Assembly (NCBI GenBank): GCA_947247005.1
Contig: OX365948.1
Coordinates: 2,480,001 to 2,544,000 of the forward strand
Direction of reading: 5' to 3'
Length of the DNA stretch: 64,000 nucleotides
DNA from: Spisula solida
Lineage: Eukaryota; Mollusca; Bivalvia; Venerida; Mactridae
Position numbers and translations under genes: made by a program. The notes beneath the pieces were generated by a model. The model ran no database searches and was not told where the DNA came from. It saw only the letters and a program-made list of their open reading frames with translations. Of this stretch, positions 1-11,690 are shown piece by piece; the stretch's first letter is position 1, and each line of letters opens with the position of its first letter.

Positions 1-279
1 CAGAATTAAATAAGACCAAAAAGTCATGAAATTCATGAAATCAAGGGTGATTTTAAACAACAAGTTTGTCAAGGTCAACCTGACTGTCGTTTTCATTGTA
101 AAAGCTTGTGTTTAAAGTCTTCGAGACAATATTTTAGTAAATACTTTAAACATTTTTTATTTTAGTTATTTTGATATTGTTTCCTGGTTTGTTTATTTGC
201 GTTTTACAAACTTTAAGAGAGATCTAGACGGTGATCATCATTCATTGTTTTCTGCACCTTTAAATATCAACATTAGTTC
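1..279. other. Unannotated AT-rich sequence
   Basis: No coding exon, RNA gene or repeat is seen here. It could be intron 1 of the minus-strand ankyrin gene whose first exon lies at 12,894-13,017. Confidence 0.4.
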
Positions 280-282
280 AGT

Positions 283-660
283 TATATGGACAGCACCTTT
301 TATTATCTATAACATTATCCTTACACTGTACAAACCATTTCCAGAACTTTAATTATAATGGTTTCATCATGGGATTGGATATAGATCAATCAATAAAGTT
401 ATTATGTAATCAACAGATCCCTTGGGGACCATTCTCACACAAGAGCTGGATGTCTGTCGAGTATCAATTAATGGGAGTCACAGAAGAATTGGACACGAGT
501 CAACATTATTTCAGTTACATGGACAGCACCTACATGTACAATTATTACACTGTGCTAACAATTCCCAGAACTTTAATTATAATGGCCTCATCATGGGGTC
601 CGATCTCCCATGACGTTGAGTGTCAATTTGAACGGAAGTCACAGAAGACAAGAATGGGAT
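283..660 (+). repeat. Diverged two-copy direct repeat (~235-bp offset)
   Basis: The block beginning ATGGACAGCACC and running through CAGAACTTTAATTATAATGG to CATCATGGG occurs near 287-372 and again near 519-597. The following ~60 bp is also loosely duplicated (AAGTCACAGAAG). An open frame of 114 codons (369-713) lies across both copies; it resembles no known protein and is most likely fortuitous. Confidence 0.6.
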
Positions 661-829
661 GCCCTTTGAGTCAAAACTTTATCTCAACAGGCATCAAATT
701 CTTTTTTGTGTGACTGAGAAATGGGATCCTGTGAAGCCTTGGTTTCTTTACTGATAATAACTTGCCAACAGATGTGATGGAATATTAAATGTAACCATTT
801 GATAACAAAATAAACAGACTGTCTGAGCG

Positions 830-1866
830 ATTCAATCAGGTCCAGGTCCGTCCAGCGACACAGTCAGTCCTAGTGATTCAATCAGGTCTGAGCGATTCAA
901 TCAGGTCTGAGCGACACAATCAGGTCTGAGCGACACAATCAGGTCTGTCCAGCGACACAATCAGGTCTGAGTGATTTAATCAGGTCTGAGCGACACAGTC
1001 AGTCCTAGTGATTCAATCAGGTCTGAGCTATTCAATCAGGTCTGAACGATTCAATCAGGTCTGAGCGATTCAATCAGGTCTGAGCGACACAATCAGGTCT
1101 GAGCCACACAATCAGGTCTGAGCGACACAATCAGGTCTGTCCAGCGACACAGTCAGTCCTAGTGATTCAATCAGGTCTGAGCGACACAATCAGGTCTGAG
1201 TGACACAATCAGGTCTGTCCAGCGACACAATCAGGTCTGAGCGACACAATCAGGTCTGAGCGACACAATCAGGTCTGAGCGATTCAATCAGGTCTGAGCG
1301 ACACAATCAGGTCTGAGCGATTCAATCAGGTCTGAGCGACACAATCAGGTCTGAGCGATTCCATCAGGTCGAAGCGACATAATCAGGTCTGAGCCCCACA
1401 ATCAGGTCTGTCCAGCGACACAGTCAGTCCTAGTGATTCAATCAGGTCTGAGGGACACAATCAGGTCTGAGTGACACAATCAGGTCTGTCCAGCGACACA
1501 ATCAGGTCTGAGCGACACAATCAGGTCTGAGCGATTCAATCAGGTCTGAGCGACACAATCAGGTCTGAGCGACACAATCAGGTCTGAGTGACACAATCAG
1601 GTCTGAGCGATTCCATCTGTTTGAGCGATTCCATCAGGACTGAGGACACAATCATGTCTGAGCGTCACAATCAGGTCTGAGAGACACAATCATGTCTGAG
1701 CGACACAATCAGGTCTGAGCGACACAATCAGGTCTGAGCGATTCCATCAGGTCTGAGCGATTCCATCAGGTCTGAGCGGTTCCATCAGGACTGAGCGACA
1801 CAATCAGGTCTGAGCGACACAATCAGGTCTGAGCGACACAATCAGGTCTGAGTGATTTAATCAGAT
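830..1866 (+). repeat. 19-bp minisatellite, about 54 units
   Basis: The unit is AATCAGGTCTGAGCGACAC, with a second variant in which ACAC is replaced by ATTC (GATTCAATCAGGTCTGAGC). The two variants are interspersed. A longer variant segment containing CAGTCAGTCCTAGTG recurs near 861, 998, 1151 and 1422, which suggests partial higher-order organisation. The array has few indels and ends abruptly at about 1,866. Confidence 0.95.
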
Positions 1867-2394
1867 AACAATGGAGTGGTTATACACATTATCACACAAG
1901 ATATCAATCAGTCTCAAGTGTATTGATCATCTAATCTAGTAGGAAACAACAGTTTAGCGCCGATGATGTTTTACGAGACAACAGGTGATCAATACATTCC
2001 AATTAGAAGTCACAGCTTGTGCCAATATTACATAATAATACACATTCAAGTACACATCAATTAACTCATATTCATACACCATGTACTAAATACAATGTAC
2101 ATGTAGTCCTCCATTTCCATTCCTCAAGTTATACCAATTTATTTTAGATTGATTGTGGGAAACAGGTTCTTGTAACTTAATAAATGGCCCAGAGCAAGAT
2201 AGTTATAACTAGATATACTAATTATATGTACTGTACTGATTTGCACTGAGCCCTTAGAATATATTATTAATTGATCTATACACCTCATTCCTGAAGGAAT
2301 CAAATCCAACATTGGCATATGGGAGAGAAGCAAACATTACATGCTGAACATCCATCAAGGGTATAACAGGTACCATTCTTATCTTGTCTTCTAG
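1867..2394. other. Non-repetitive non-coding stretch
   Basis: AT-rich sequence between the 19-bp array and a tRNA-like relic. The 64-codon minus frame that enters this region (2,139-2,333) has no recognisable motif and is not supported as a gene. Confidence 0.4.
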
Positions 2395-2456
2395 TATGAC
2401 CTAGCCTGGGATCGAACCCATGGCCGCCAGTACTTTATATGATTGAGTCACAAAGC
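2395..2456 (-). mobile_element. tRNA-derived SINE relic (B-box region)
   Basis: Read on the minus strand, the segment contains GGTTCGATCCCAGGCTAGG, a good Pol III B box (GGTTCGANYCC), preceded by a tRNA-like anticodon arm. The A box is not clear, so this is a fragment rather than a tRNA gene. Confidence 0.5.
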
Positions 2457-3372
2457 AGGTAGGCTTAACATTATTTAACCAGCTCTTGACTAACTAACCA
2501 ACACTTTTAAACCGACCATGTATCAGAATGGACCCAACAAGATTGAAAACTTTGACCTTCCACTCCCAAGAATGTTCTTTAACCACTCCGCCATGGAAGA
2601 TCAAACTTATTATACTAATGGAGTAACACCCATATCTTATGTAAATACATCAGTAGTACAAAACATACAATGTATATTCCTATAACATTTCTAAATATTA
2701 GAAGATCAGAGTGTTGTTCCAAGCAATTATATGAGGGATCGACAAATCTTACAATCAGTTAGGAAAGTGCAATAAAAAATATCAATCAACAGCATGCCAT
2801 AACGTGTAGAATCAGTGATATTATTTATTAATATTTCCCTGATGCTAATCAACTGTTTGAATAGCACACCATGGATGCATCATTGATTAAAAACCTGGTA
2901 AGGCATTTATTCATGAAATATTAATATTTATACAATTCTAAAGGGAAAACATGATTAGAGGAAGAGCTGAATTTATTTAATGCTAACTGATGAGATATGG
3001 AGTTCTATCAGTGAAATAAAACCTATATCAGTCACTGGTTATCACCTACAATGTGATTGATATAAGCTCCGCCCCCTTACAGGGACTACTTTAATTTACC
3101 AAAATCTCAACACTAAAATGTCTGTAACTTTTTTATTACTGAACGGAAACATGTCATGTGGGGTTTTTTATTCTTAGTTAGACCATTTCCTACAAGTTTG
3201 TGTATGATTTAATGCAAAATTCTCAAAAAAGTTGTTTTTAACCTATTCACCATAATCCAAGATGGCGGATTTTGAAGTGAAAAATATGAATGGAATAACA
3301 TATTCATACGTAGCCTAACCACAGGGGTAATTTGGCATAAATAGTACCAGTTTTGACACCATAAAAGCATTA
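2457..3372. other. Non-coding stretch, no feature recognised
   Basis: No exon with a protein-like reading frame and splice sites is seen on either strand; composition is AT-rich throughout. Confidence 0.35.
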
Positions 3373-3547
3373 AATAAATAGAATATTTGTTTGTTTTGAT
3401 TGAATATGGTTAATATCTCATCTTGTAGTGATAAAATTTTAATATTTTCACTCGCGCTACGCGCTCTTGTAAATATTGAATTTTATCACTACACGATGAG
3501 ATATAAACCATATTCAATCAAAACAAACAAATATCCTCTATTTATCT
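3373..3547. repeat. Foldback (palindromic) MITE with CG-rich loop
   Basis: Two arms of about 70-75 bp are inverted copies: the left arm begins ATAAATAGAATATTTGTTTG and the right arm ends CAAACAAATATCCTCTATTT. The arms meet at a loop containing CTCGCGCTACGCGCTC. Single-strand folding would give one long hairpin. Similar loops occur in palindromes at 14.9 kb and 49.9 kb. Confidence 0.85.
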
Positions 3548-4229
3548 AAGAATATTGCATGTCTGTCTATGGTACAGCTGCCAGAAGATAAGATGCTGCA
3601 TTTAAAGCCAGATGATAAGAAATTGTATTGGAAGCCAACAGGTTCATAACCGTTTATAATTAAGGCATCACTTGTAGGTATATCCTTTCCGCTACGTCAA
3701 TTTTTTGGGGGCTATGAGAAATTCATATGGTCCCTATACCTTGTCCCTGGGACACCATTGACTTGCAGCACTGATAAAAACTCGATAGATTCGGATGCTA
3801 CACACCTACCCCAAAGTGAAAGTAGGAAAAATTGTCAACATTTCGACTAAAGGTATGGAAATGACGGTGACCCTTGCGCAAAAAAATTTTTTTTAGCTTG
3901 GTAGACCTACTTTTGGGCCCCTTTAGGGCACTAATCCCCTTTGTCTAGCCTTATATTCCTTCTATAGAAAAATAAAAACTTTTTGGCGCTAAATGTTAAT
4001 ACATTCCACAGGGAATCATACCGCAAGGGCGGGTTGGACCAGTCATTTCAGTTTTGGATGATCTACGTTCAACCTGTGCACGACCTTGGGCCTGTTATAT
4101 CCTTTAGTCTGGGATGCATGTGTACCCATGACAGCAAAAAATTACCGAATTTGGGCATTTATGTTGTGAACTACGGAAGGTCGAAATGGCCAGTCTGCAT
4201 AAGTATGCTATGGTAGCCAAAAGGATATC
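3548..4229. other. Unassigned sequence
   Basis: No known element is recognised. A 78-codon plus frame (3,983-4,216) begins at TTG rather than ATG, matches no family I know, and abuts the 176-bp repeat array, so it is not called as a gene. Confidence 0.35.
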
Positions 4230-4830
4230 GAGGGGTAATTGCGAAAACGGTCTAAGTGACATTTTGTAAATTGTTCAGGAGAAGGAAAAAACTGTCTTAT
4301 TTTATTAAAACATGATTTTTGATGTTAATCTTTATAGTGTATAATAACTCACTACTTATATACAGTGTTGAATATTTTAGAAAAAATGACGATGAAGGAT
4401 TTTATATGGAAAAATGCACTTAGATTGTTTTCGCAATTAATATTTGTCAAGACCTGTTAAATGCGAAAACAGTCCAAGTAAAAAATTTGTTTGAAAAACA
4501 CAAGTTACATAACCAAAATAAGTCATGTTTTATTGTCAAAGTGGAAAATGTAGGGGGAAAACAAATAAAAAGCCTTTTTTTGTGAAAAAATGCACTTAGA
4601 CCGTTTTCGCAATTAATGATTGTCAAGATCGGTTAAATGTGAAAAAGGTCTAAGTAAAAATAGGTGTTTGAAAAACATAGGTTATACAATTGAATAACTC
4701 ATGTTTTATTATCAATGTTTAATATGAGCAGAAAAAGTAGAAAAAGAAGATTTAAAACCGAATAATGCACATGGTTCGTTTTCGCAATTAATGATTGTCA
4801 ATATCTGTAAAATGTGAAAAAGGTCCAGGA
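4230..4830 (+). repeat. ~176-bp tandem repeat, about 3.5 copies
   Basis: The core CGTTTTCGCAATTAATGATT recurs near 4,428, 4,603 and 4,779, and a partial copy starts near 4,240. Each unit also carries GTGAAAAAGGTC-like and CTCATGTTTTATTATCAA-like segments. Spacing of 175-176 bp matches a nucleosome-scale satellite unit. Confidence 0.85.
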
Positions 4831-4905
4831 AATGACTGGTCAATTTCTTCCCCCTCAGATAAAGTAGCTAATTAAAAAATTTCTATCGCAAAATATTTAA
4901 TTATA

Positions 4906-4929
4906 GGGGGGGGGGGGGGGGGGGGGGGG
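4906..4929 (+). repeat. Poly-G tract (24 G)
   Basis: Twenty-four consecutive G residues follow TTATA. Similar shorter G runs and GGGGGAAAA motifs follow to about 5,050. The tract could form a G-quadruplex; its exact length may be affected by sequencing error. Confidence 0.9.
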
Positions 4930-5289
4930 AACTGAATAGTCAGTTTCTTCCCTGAGGAAAAAATTGACTAGTTAGTTTTTTCCAACATCACAAAAATATA
5001 ATTGTAGGGGGAAAAATCCTGACTAGGGAGGGGGAAAACTTAAATGTGGGGAAAACTGGACTGATTTTTTGGTATGAGGGTCATTCAATATATTTATAGA
5101 CCATCATTCTTATTTAATTATAATTGCGTTTAAATAGTTATTACTTATATCATAACAAGTATTAACTTATTACCTACAGCCAATACATTTTCAGTAGTTC
5201 AACAGTTACTAGTTATAAATTCCGATTTAATAAAATTCAAGGAAATTCATGTGACTATTATATTGTGCACGGGGCTTGGACAAACACAG

Positions 5290-7490
5290 CAGACACCCGA
5301 GAGCTGCTACATCCCAGTCCATGTTGGAAACTCTATAGTGTAGAAAACTGACATCCTAGGCACTATAGGGGACCCACTAGTGTAGGGAACTGTCATCCTA
5401 GTCCCTAGGGGGACCATCCAGTGTAGGACACTGTCATCCTTTGTACTATAGGGAACTCAATAGTGTAGGACTGTAGGGAACAGTTATCTTATGTAGTATG
5501 GGGGACTCATCAGTGTGGGGAATTGTCATCCTAGGCGCTAGTGTTGGGAACAGTCATCCTGAGGTATACCGGTAATTGGAGACTCTCCAATGTTGAACCA
5601 TTATCCTATGTACTATGGGGGAATAATCGGTCTGATGAACTGGCCTTATGGAGAACTTATCAGTGTAGGGAACGGTTATCGTAGGTCCTTTGGAAGACAC
5701 ACTTAGGGTTGGAATATAAGAATCCATGATGAGCTTCTATGTAGGATAAGGATATTTCACCCTAGGTGTCGGATTTTAACCAGGGACGGGCTTGCCGAGG
5801 ATATCCTTATCCTACATCGACTGTCTCATGATGGATTATTTTTCTTCGACGTAATTTAGAGCTATCTTACATTAGCAACAGGCATATCTTACATTAGCAA
5901 CAGGCCGATCTTACATTAGCAATTTCAAGAGAAAATGCCATCCGAGGTGCTATGGGGACTCACTTCTGCAGGGTACAGTCATAATAGGCCCTATGGGGAA
6001 TCATTATTGCTAGCATCGGTCAACCTACATGTAGGTCCAGTGTTGAAAATAGTCATCATAGACTTTATAGGGGGGCTCACCAGTGTCATTGTAGTTTCAT
6101 TGGGGACTCACCATAGTTAGGAACAGTCATTATAGGACCTATGGAACTCACCAGTGTTGTGAACAGCCATATGGGGACCCACCAGTGTTGGAAGCTCTGA
6201 GGGGCTCTCCAGTGTTGGGAGATGTCATCCTATTTAGCGCTAAGGAGCACTCACAAGTACCGTAGGGTACTGTCATTATACCGGCAGGCCCTATGGGGAC
6301 TCATTATGACTAGCATCATTCAACCTAGGCCCAGTGTTGAAAATAGTCATCATAGACGTTATTGGTGGGCTCACCAGTGTTGGAAACAGTCATTGTAGTT
6401 TCATTGGGGACTCACCAATGTTAAGAACAGTCATTATAGGACCTATGTAACTCACCAGTGTTGGCAACAGCCTGTTAAAGCCATATGGGGACCCACCAGT
6501 GCTCTCAAGTGTTGGGAGCAGTCATCCTAAGCCCTAAGGTGGACTCACAAGTATTGGGAGCAGTCATCCTATGCCCTAAGGGGGTCCCACAAGTGTTAGG
6601 AGCTGGCATCCTATGCCCTTTGGGGACCAACCAGTGTAAGGAAATGTCAACCTAGGCCATATGGGGGAGCTATCAGTGTTGGGAGCACTCATTTTACGCC
6701 CTAAGGGGACCAGTCATCCAAGGCCATATGTGGACTCACTAGTGTTTGGGACAATCAAAGATGGCTTTATAGGGATTCATCAGTGCTGGGAGAAATCATC
6801 CAATGCCCTCTGGAAATCACCAGTGTTTGAAGCAGTTGTGTTTTGCCCTATGTGGGACTCATCAGTGTTGGAAGCAGTCATCCAATGTCCTCTGGGGACT
6901 CATCAGTGTTGGAAGGGAAGCAGTCATCCAAGGTCCTCTAGGGGATTTATATGTGTTGAAAGCAGTCATCCAAGGTCCTCTGGGGGACTTATCAGTGTTG
7001 GCAGCAGTCATTCTAGGTCCTCTGGGGGATTTATCACTGTTGGAAGCAATCATAATAGGGTCTATGAGGGACTCGTCAGTGTTGGCTACAGCCATCCTAT
7101 GTCATATAAGGGACTCATCAGAGTTGGGAACAACCATCCTAGGTCTTGTGGGAACTCACATTCATATGTCCTATGGAGGACTTATTAGTGCATGGAGCAG
7201 TCACCCTATCACCATATGCCCTATGTGGTACAGTCATCCTAGGTATATGAGGGACTGAAATCTGTTGGAAATTGTGATCCTACAAACTGAGGGGACTCAT
7301 AAGTGCAGGGAACAGTCATCATAGGCACTCTGGCACCCATCAGCGTTGGAGCTATTAATGTAGGCTCTATGGAAATACTATAGCGCACAGACAATCCAAG
7401 GCTCACATGTGTTGGGAACAGACCCTACTTTGGACTCGTCATTGCAGGTGCCATTGGGGACTCATCAGTGATGGGAACAGTCATGTTAGC
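5290..7490 (+). repeat. Degenerate ~41-bp minisatellite, about 50 units
   Basis: The unit approximates CCTATGGGGACTCATCAGTG followed by TTGGGAACAGTCATCCTAGG. Unit length and sequence vary strongly, with drift to CTCTGGGGGACTTATC-type units near 6,880-7,030. Long frames in this block on both strands (for example plus 6,661-7,188 and minus 6,862-7,095) simply translate the repeat. A shorter foreign block (about 5,700-5,930) interrupts the array. Confidence 0.85.
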
Positions 7491-7499
7491 AGGCAATAT

Positions 7500-8535
7500 T
7501 TAACAATAGTGCCCTTTGGGCCCTAGGTCGCTCACCTGTCAAACTTGATCTAGATTTTGTTGAAATGATCATTGTGACCAAGTTTTATACAGATTAGGCC
7601 AATATTGTGACCTCTAGTGACTACATAAGGTTTTTCTATTATTTGACCTGATGACCTAGTTTTTGACCCCAGATAAACCAATATTGACCTTGACCTAGAT
7701 TTTGTTGAGATGATCATTGTGACCAAGTTTCGTAAAGATCAGGCCAAAACTGTGACCTCTAGGGACTTCACAAGGTTTTTCTATGATTTGACCTTGTGAC
7801 CTAGCTTTTAAACCCGGATGACCCAATATCAAACTTGACCTAGATTTTGTTGTGTTGATCATTGTGACAAAGTTTCATAAAGATTATGCTAAAACTGTGA
7901 CCTCTAGTGACTACACAAGGTTTATCTATGATTTGACCTAGTTTTTGACCCCAGATGACCCATTATCGATATTGGCCTAGATTTTATTGAGATGATCATT
8001 GTGACCAAGTTTCATAAAGATTAGACCAAAAGTGTGACCTCTAGTGACTACACAAGGTTTTTCTATGATTTGACCTTATGACCTAGTTTTTGACCCCAGA
8101 TGACCCATTATCACACTTGACCTAGATTTTATTGAGATGATTATTGTGACCGAGTTTCATAACGATTATACCAAAATTGTGACCTCTAGTGACTACACAA
8201 GGTTTTTCTATGATTTGACCTAGTGACCTAGTTTTTGACCCCAGATGACCTATTATCGATCTTGGCCTAGATTTTATTGAGATGATCATTGTGACCGAGT
8301 TTCATAAAGATTAGACCAAAATTGTGACCTCTAGTGACTACACAAGGTTTTTCTATGATTTGACCCAGATGACCCATTATCGCACTTGACCTAGATTTTA
8401 TTGAGATAATCATTGTGACCAAGTTTCATAAAGAATAAGTCAAAATTTTTACCTCTAGTGACTACACAAGGTTTTTCTATGATTTGACCTTGTGACCTAG
8501 TTTTTGACCCCGGATGACCCAATATCGAACAGATG
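7500..8535 (-). mobile_element. Pearl/Helitron-like composite element with ~145-bp core repeats
   Basis: On the minus strand the element ends in AGGTGAGCGACCTAGGGCCC followed by a short G/C hairpin. Its core is about seven tandem copies of a ~145-bp unit carrying TGACCTCTAGTGACTACACA and GACCTAGTTTTTGACCCC on the plus strand. The opposite terminus (AGCTCACCT with a hairpin), seen in the 55.8-kb copy, is missing, so this copy is truncated near 8,535. Architecture resembles the tandem-core non-autonomous elements of bivalves (Pearl/CvE, Helitron-derived); the family name is an inference. Confidence 0.7.
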
Positions 8536-8755
8536 CTTCATCGGCCGATTAAACGACATTTATAGCTAAAATATGAACTATTTTTATTTTAAAGAATGTA
8601 AATAACCCTTACTAGATTTCCCGTCACTCGTCAAAAATGTGTGTGGTTATCTGCCAACTCGTACTGTACTAGAACCGTACACCATCTCGTGCACTCAATT
8701 ATCACATAGTGCAATCCATCAGAGAAGCACTTTGGTACAGTTTATCATCAGTATA
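8536..8755. other. Short unassigned spacer
   Basis: Sits between the truncated composite element and the mariner-like MITE; no feature recognised. Confidence 0.35.
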
Positions 8756-9674
8756 CGAGGGGTGTTCGATATGTATTGTCACTTGGGTCACAAATAAAAA
8801 AATTCGTTGATATCTTTAGATCTTTTTACATTTCTGGAACCATCAAGATATCCGCAATATTTCGTGAAAATATCAATAAAATTTAATTACCGGAATGTTG
8901 TTTCTGTTGTCTTTTCAAAGGGCTAGTAATAGACACTGCGACTTTTTGCGAATAACTGTCGATTAAAACTTCCTTTCGGGAAATAATCTTATTCCACAAC
9001 TATCATACCGTGTTTAATCTAAATTCCTTCGATAAAAACATGATTTGCTATACTTGATTGTCATTTTGAACAAAATAAGAGCATTTCAAAGTCGCGAAAA
9101 TAGATGTCAAAATTAGTCAAAAAGCCTGCTATTTTTTATTGACAGTTTTCGATTAGTTTTATTGATTGGAATTTGTCATATCATACATTTATGTAAGCCA
9201 TAGACCATCAACATTGATTTCTGGGAAGAATTTGCGATCAAAATACTATTGATATGAAGTTATTGGTGCGTGAAACAACAAGCATCATTTGGTATAAATA
9301 AGAGTGATCTCCCTTGTTTTGACCGTCTTACTCGTAGGCAACAAATAATTTCATTTTGATTTAAAGTTCTAATGAAAATATAAGGATCCAGTTATCGTAT
9401 CGTATGTTGCAGTTTAACGAATACTGACATTTACTTTTCTAGACAACTACTGCAAAGATGACACAAATTTAGCTTAAAATGAACATTAGGCCAGTGTACT
9501 CGAGCATACCCTCTTCTATGTTCAATAAATTATTTAATTGTTGATGAAAGGCTGTGTAATTTCCCAGATATAGAAAAGAAACATACAACTTTTAGACAGT
9601 AATCGTAAAATCCTTCTAAATTTTGTCATAGAAAAATGCAACCGACAGTGACGATACATATCGAACACCCCTCA
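8756..9674. mobile_element. Mariner-like non-autonomous element with TA duplications
   Basis: Inverted termini of about 28 bp: the left reads CGAGGGGTGTTCGATATGTA and the right is its complement (ending CATATCGAACACCCCTCA). Both sides are flanked by TA (8,754-8,755 and 9,675-9,676), the target duplication of the Tc1/mariner superfamily. The GAGGGGTGTTC start is typical of mariner termini. The 919-bp interior has no transposase frame, so it is a deleted derivative or MITE. Confidence 0.88.
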
Positions 9675-10190
9675 TAAATGTTCATAATCATGAAATGAGA
9701 TTCATAGCAGCTATATACTCAAGTAAATCATTACGACACTCCTATACGAGGGAGATTAGTCTTACCATTTGCAAATTATGATTTTAGTGGATTATTTCCC
9801 TTGATAGACTAAAAAATATGGCGCGGATCTGATAGACGTTTCAAACGGTTAAATTTTTTGGTTTTGTCCATTTTTGAAGATTTCTTTATTTCAATTAAGC
9901 TATTTTAATGCATAATAAACATTTTAAGAAACTTTTTAAGAGGGCGTTTGGTTTAAAGGCACCAATGGGGAAAGATTTGCGCGCGCATACGAGTCGAGAC
10001 TCCCTCAGATGTAAACAAAACAGAAAGTGGGCTGGGTAATAAAGAAAGTAGAATTTCTGTGTTAATACTTTTATTTAGGTAAAGAAACTTTACACGAAGC
10101 ATACTCATGTGATAGAGTTTCAAAAAAACAGTATCCCCCTTCTGAAGAGATACAGGAGAGGAGAAATAATGATCGTTCGGATACTGGTAC
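9675..10190. other. Unassigned sequence
   Basis: No element or gene is recognised. A minus-strand frame at 9,953-10,228 opens with ATG but lacks any familiar motif, and its 5' end lies in a duplicated segment (next entry), so it is not called. Confidence 0.35.
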
Positions 10191-10194
10191 TGTT

Positions 10195-10440
10195 CGGCTA
10201 CTGGTCCGATAGCAGTATAGCAAGCCATATTAATGCTATAAGATACGGTCGATTTGGGTTAACCAAGAACTAGGCACTTCAATAAGGTGAAGGTCAAAAT
10301 TGGGTCAGGTGATACAGGCGTGTGAGAGTGTTTATATACAACAACCATGCAAGTATGAAAGCTTTGTAGCAAGCCATAATGATGCTAGAAGAAACGGTCA
10401 ATTTGGGTTAACCTGACGGACAAACGGACGGACAGGTGAA
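10195..10440 (+). repeat. Direct repeat, two copies ~160 bp apart
   Basis: The segment AGCAAGCCATATTAATGCTA plus a following GTCGATTTGGGTTAACC occurs near 10,218-10,265 and again, slightly diverged, near 10,370-10,422. The second copy runs into a segment (GGACAGGTGAATCACTATAT, reverse complement GAGGCATATAGTGATT-like) also found at 23.1 kb and 57.4 kb. Confidence 0.65.
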
Positions 10441-10624
10441 TCACTATATGCCTCCTGATCTATCGATACAGGGGCATAAAAAGAAAAGATTTGCTCAGAT
10501 CTTTTCGACCATCAAGGCACTTGACCTGTCCAGCTTCCATGGCGATGACAGGGACTGAGTCCCGGCTGACATAGCTTAACACCTATTACATGGCTGTACT
10601 TCATATCTGAGAGAAGAAGTCCCC

Positions 10625-11090
10625 TTAGAATGAGAATTTCTCAAGCTCCTTCTTGAAAGATGCCAAGGAAGGAGCCACAGGGGCTGGTAAGTTGTTCTAC
10701 ACAGGGATGGTCCATGGGAAGAAACTGAATTTGTATGTATCTGTAGATGTGTGATGTTGGGGGAATCTGGTGTTGTGAGGGGCTTTAGGCATGGATCTGG
10801 TTTTCTGGAGGTACTTGCCAAGTGGGATGTCTACTTCGTTGTGGACGATCTTGTAGAACATTGTGAGTTGCTGTTTCTGACGTCTCGATTCAAGGTTTTC
10901 CCAGTTCAGGTGATCTATCATGTCTGTTACGCTGCTTGTAATACAAATCTGTTTGTTGAAAATCTAGCAGCACGCTTTGTACCATTTCAATGTTTTTTGG
11001 AAGATTTTGAGGGTGAAGATTCCAGATTGTAGCGCTTGATCAAGGTTCAGTTGTACTAATGTGGGTTCTGTTTTTTTAAGGTTTCTTTTA
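10625..11090 (-). pseudogene. LINE ORF2 3'-end relic (reverse transcriptase C-terminus)
   Basis: On the minus strand the translation contains DHLNWENLESRRQKQQL, TMFYKIVHNEVDIP and YKFSFFPWTIPV, then (after a stop) NNLPAPV and ASFKKELEKF. This is the conserved C-terminal tail of CR1/jockey-like LINE ORF2 proteins (L-W..L..RR...L..FYKI.H, SFFPRTI..WN.LP). The Trp codon expected before NNLP is TAG, and the upstream part (VQ.. region, about 10,930-11,050) is frameshifted. It is an old 5'-truncated insertion, a different subfamily from the intact LINE at 33-38.9 kb. Confidence 0.8.
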
Positions 11091-11530
11091 AGGAAGCCAA
11101 GGATACTGCTAGCTTTTTATATTTCAGGCCTCAACAAATAATTTTAAATGTACTCGTCCTGCATTATATTTATAGACCAAGAAGAAAACCCCAAAATCAT
11201 ACTTGTCCTGCTTTATAAATAAAGAAGGAAAAAATTGTGCAGGATGAGTGGATTTATTGAGGCCTGTATTTTCTTGTTGATGTTTGAGGTCAAGCCTAGG
11301 TTAGATTGTAGATCAACTCCCAAGTACTTGGTGATGGCGTCTTCTTGAAGAGTGATAAGTGTTATACATACAAGGAATCCTGGTGACATTACCTGTCCTA
11401 GATCCTTCCAAAAAGACACCTTTGTTCTTTAAGGGGTCCGGTGTATAGCACCGGTACACACAAGACTACCTAAGTACCTCAGCGGTACCAGAATTAACCA
11501 GTTCATCTCTCGTTAGGGGAAACACCAAAA
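11091..11530. other. Unassigned sequence
   Basis: The plus strand contains TCAACAAATAATTTTAAATG (about 11,133) and an inverted relative near 11,245-11,275 around AAATCCACTCATCCTGCAC, bounding a weak foldback (about 11,125-11,275). No gene is seen. Confidence 0.3.
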
Positions 11531-11534
11531 AAGC

Positions 11535-11625
11535 GTTGCAGAAATACTTGGTGCCTGGCTGAGATTCGAACTACGGACCTTTCGATCCATAGTCAAGAGC
11601 GACTACCATACTTCATTATAATGAT
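11535..11625 (-). mobile_element. tRNA-derived SINE relic
   Basis: The minus strand reads GTAGTTCGAATCTCAGCCAG, a B box (GTTCGAATC), and upstream GGTAGTCGCTCTTGACTATG resembles a degenerate A-box/anticodon region. It is too decayed to be a tRNA gene. Confidence 0.5.
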
Positions 11626-11690
11626 TCTCACACATATAGAACTTAGTAAGCCTATGACTTTCTAATACTTCTATTGACTGAGCTATTGAC

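Noticed and set aside
369..713. 114-codon plus ORF
   Set aside because: It spans a diverged direct repeat, has no recognisable motif and no splice context; likely chance.
6661..7258. Two overlapping long plus ORFs and an antisense ORF
   Set aside because: They translate the ~41-bp minisatellite and show its periodic peptide.
9953..10228. 91-codon minus ORF starting at ATG
   Set aside because: No family resemblance; its 5' part lies in a local duplication. Not enough to call a gene.
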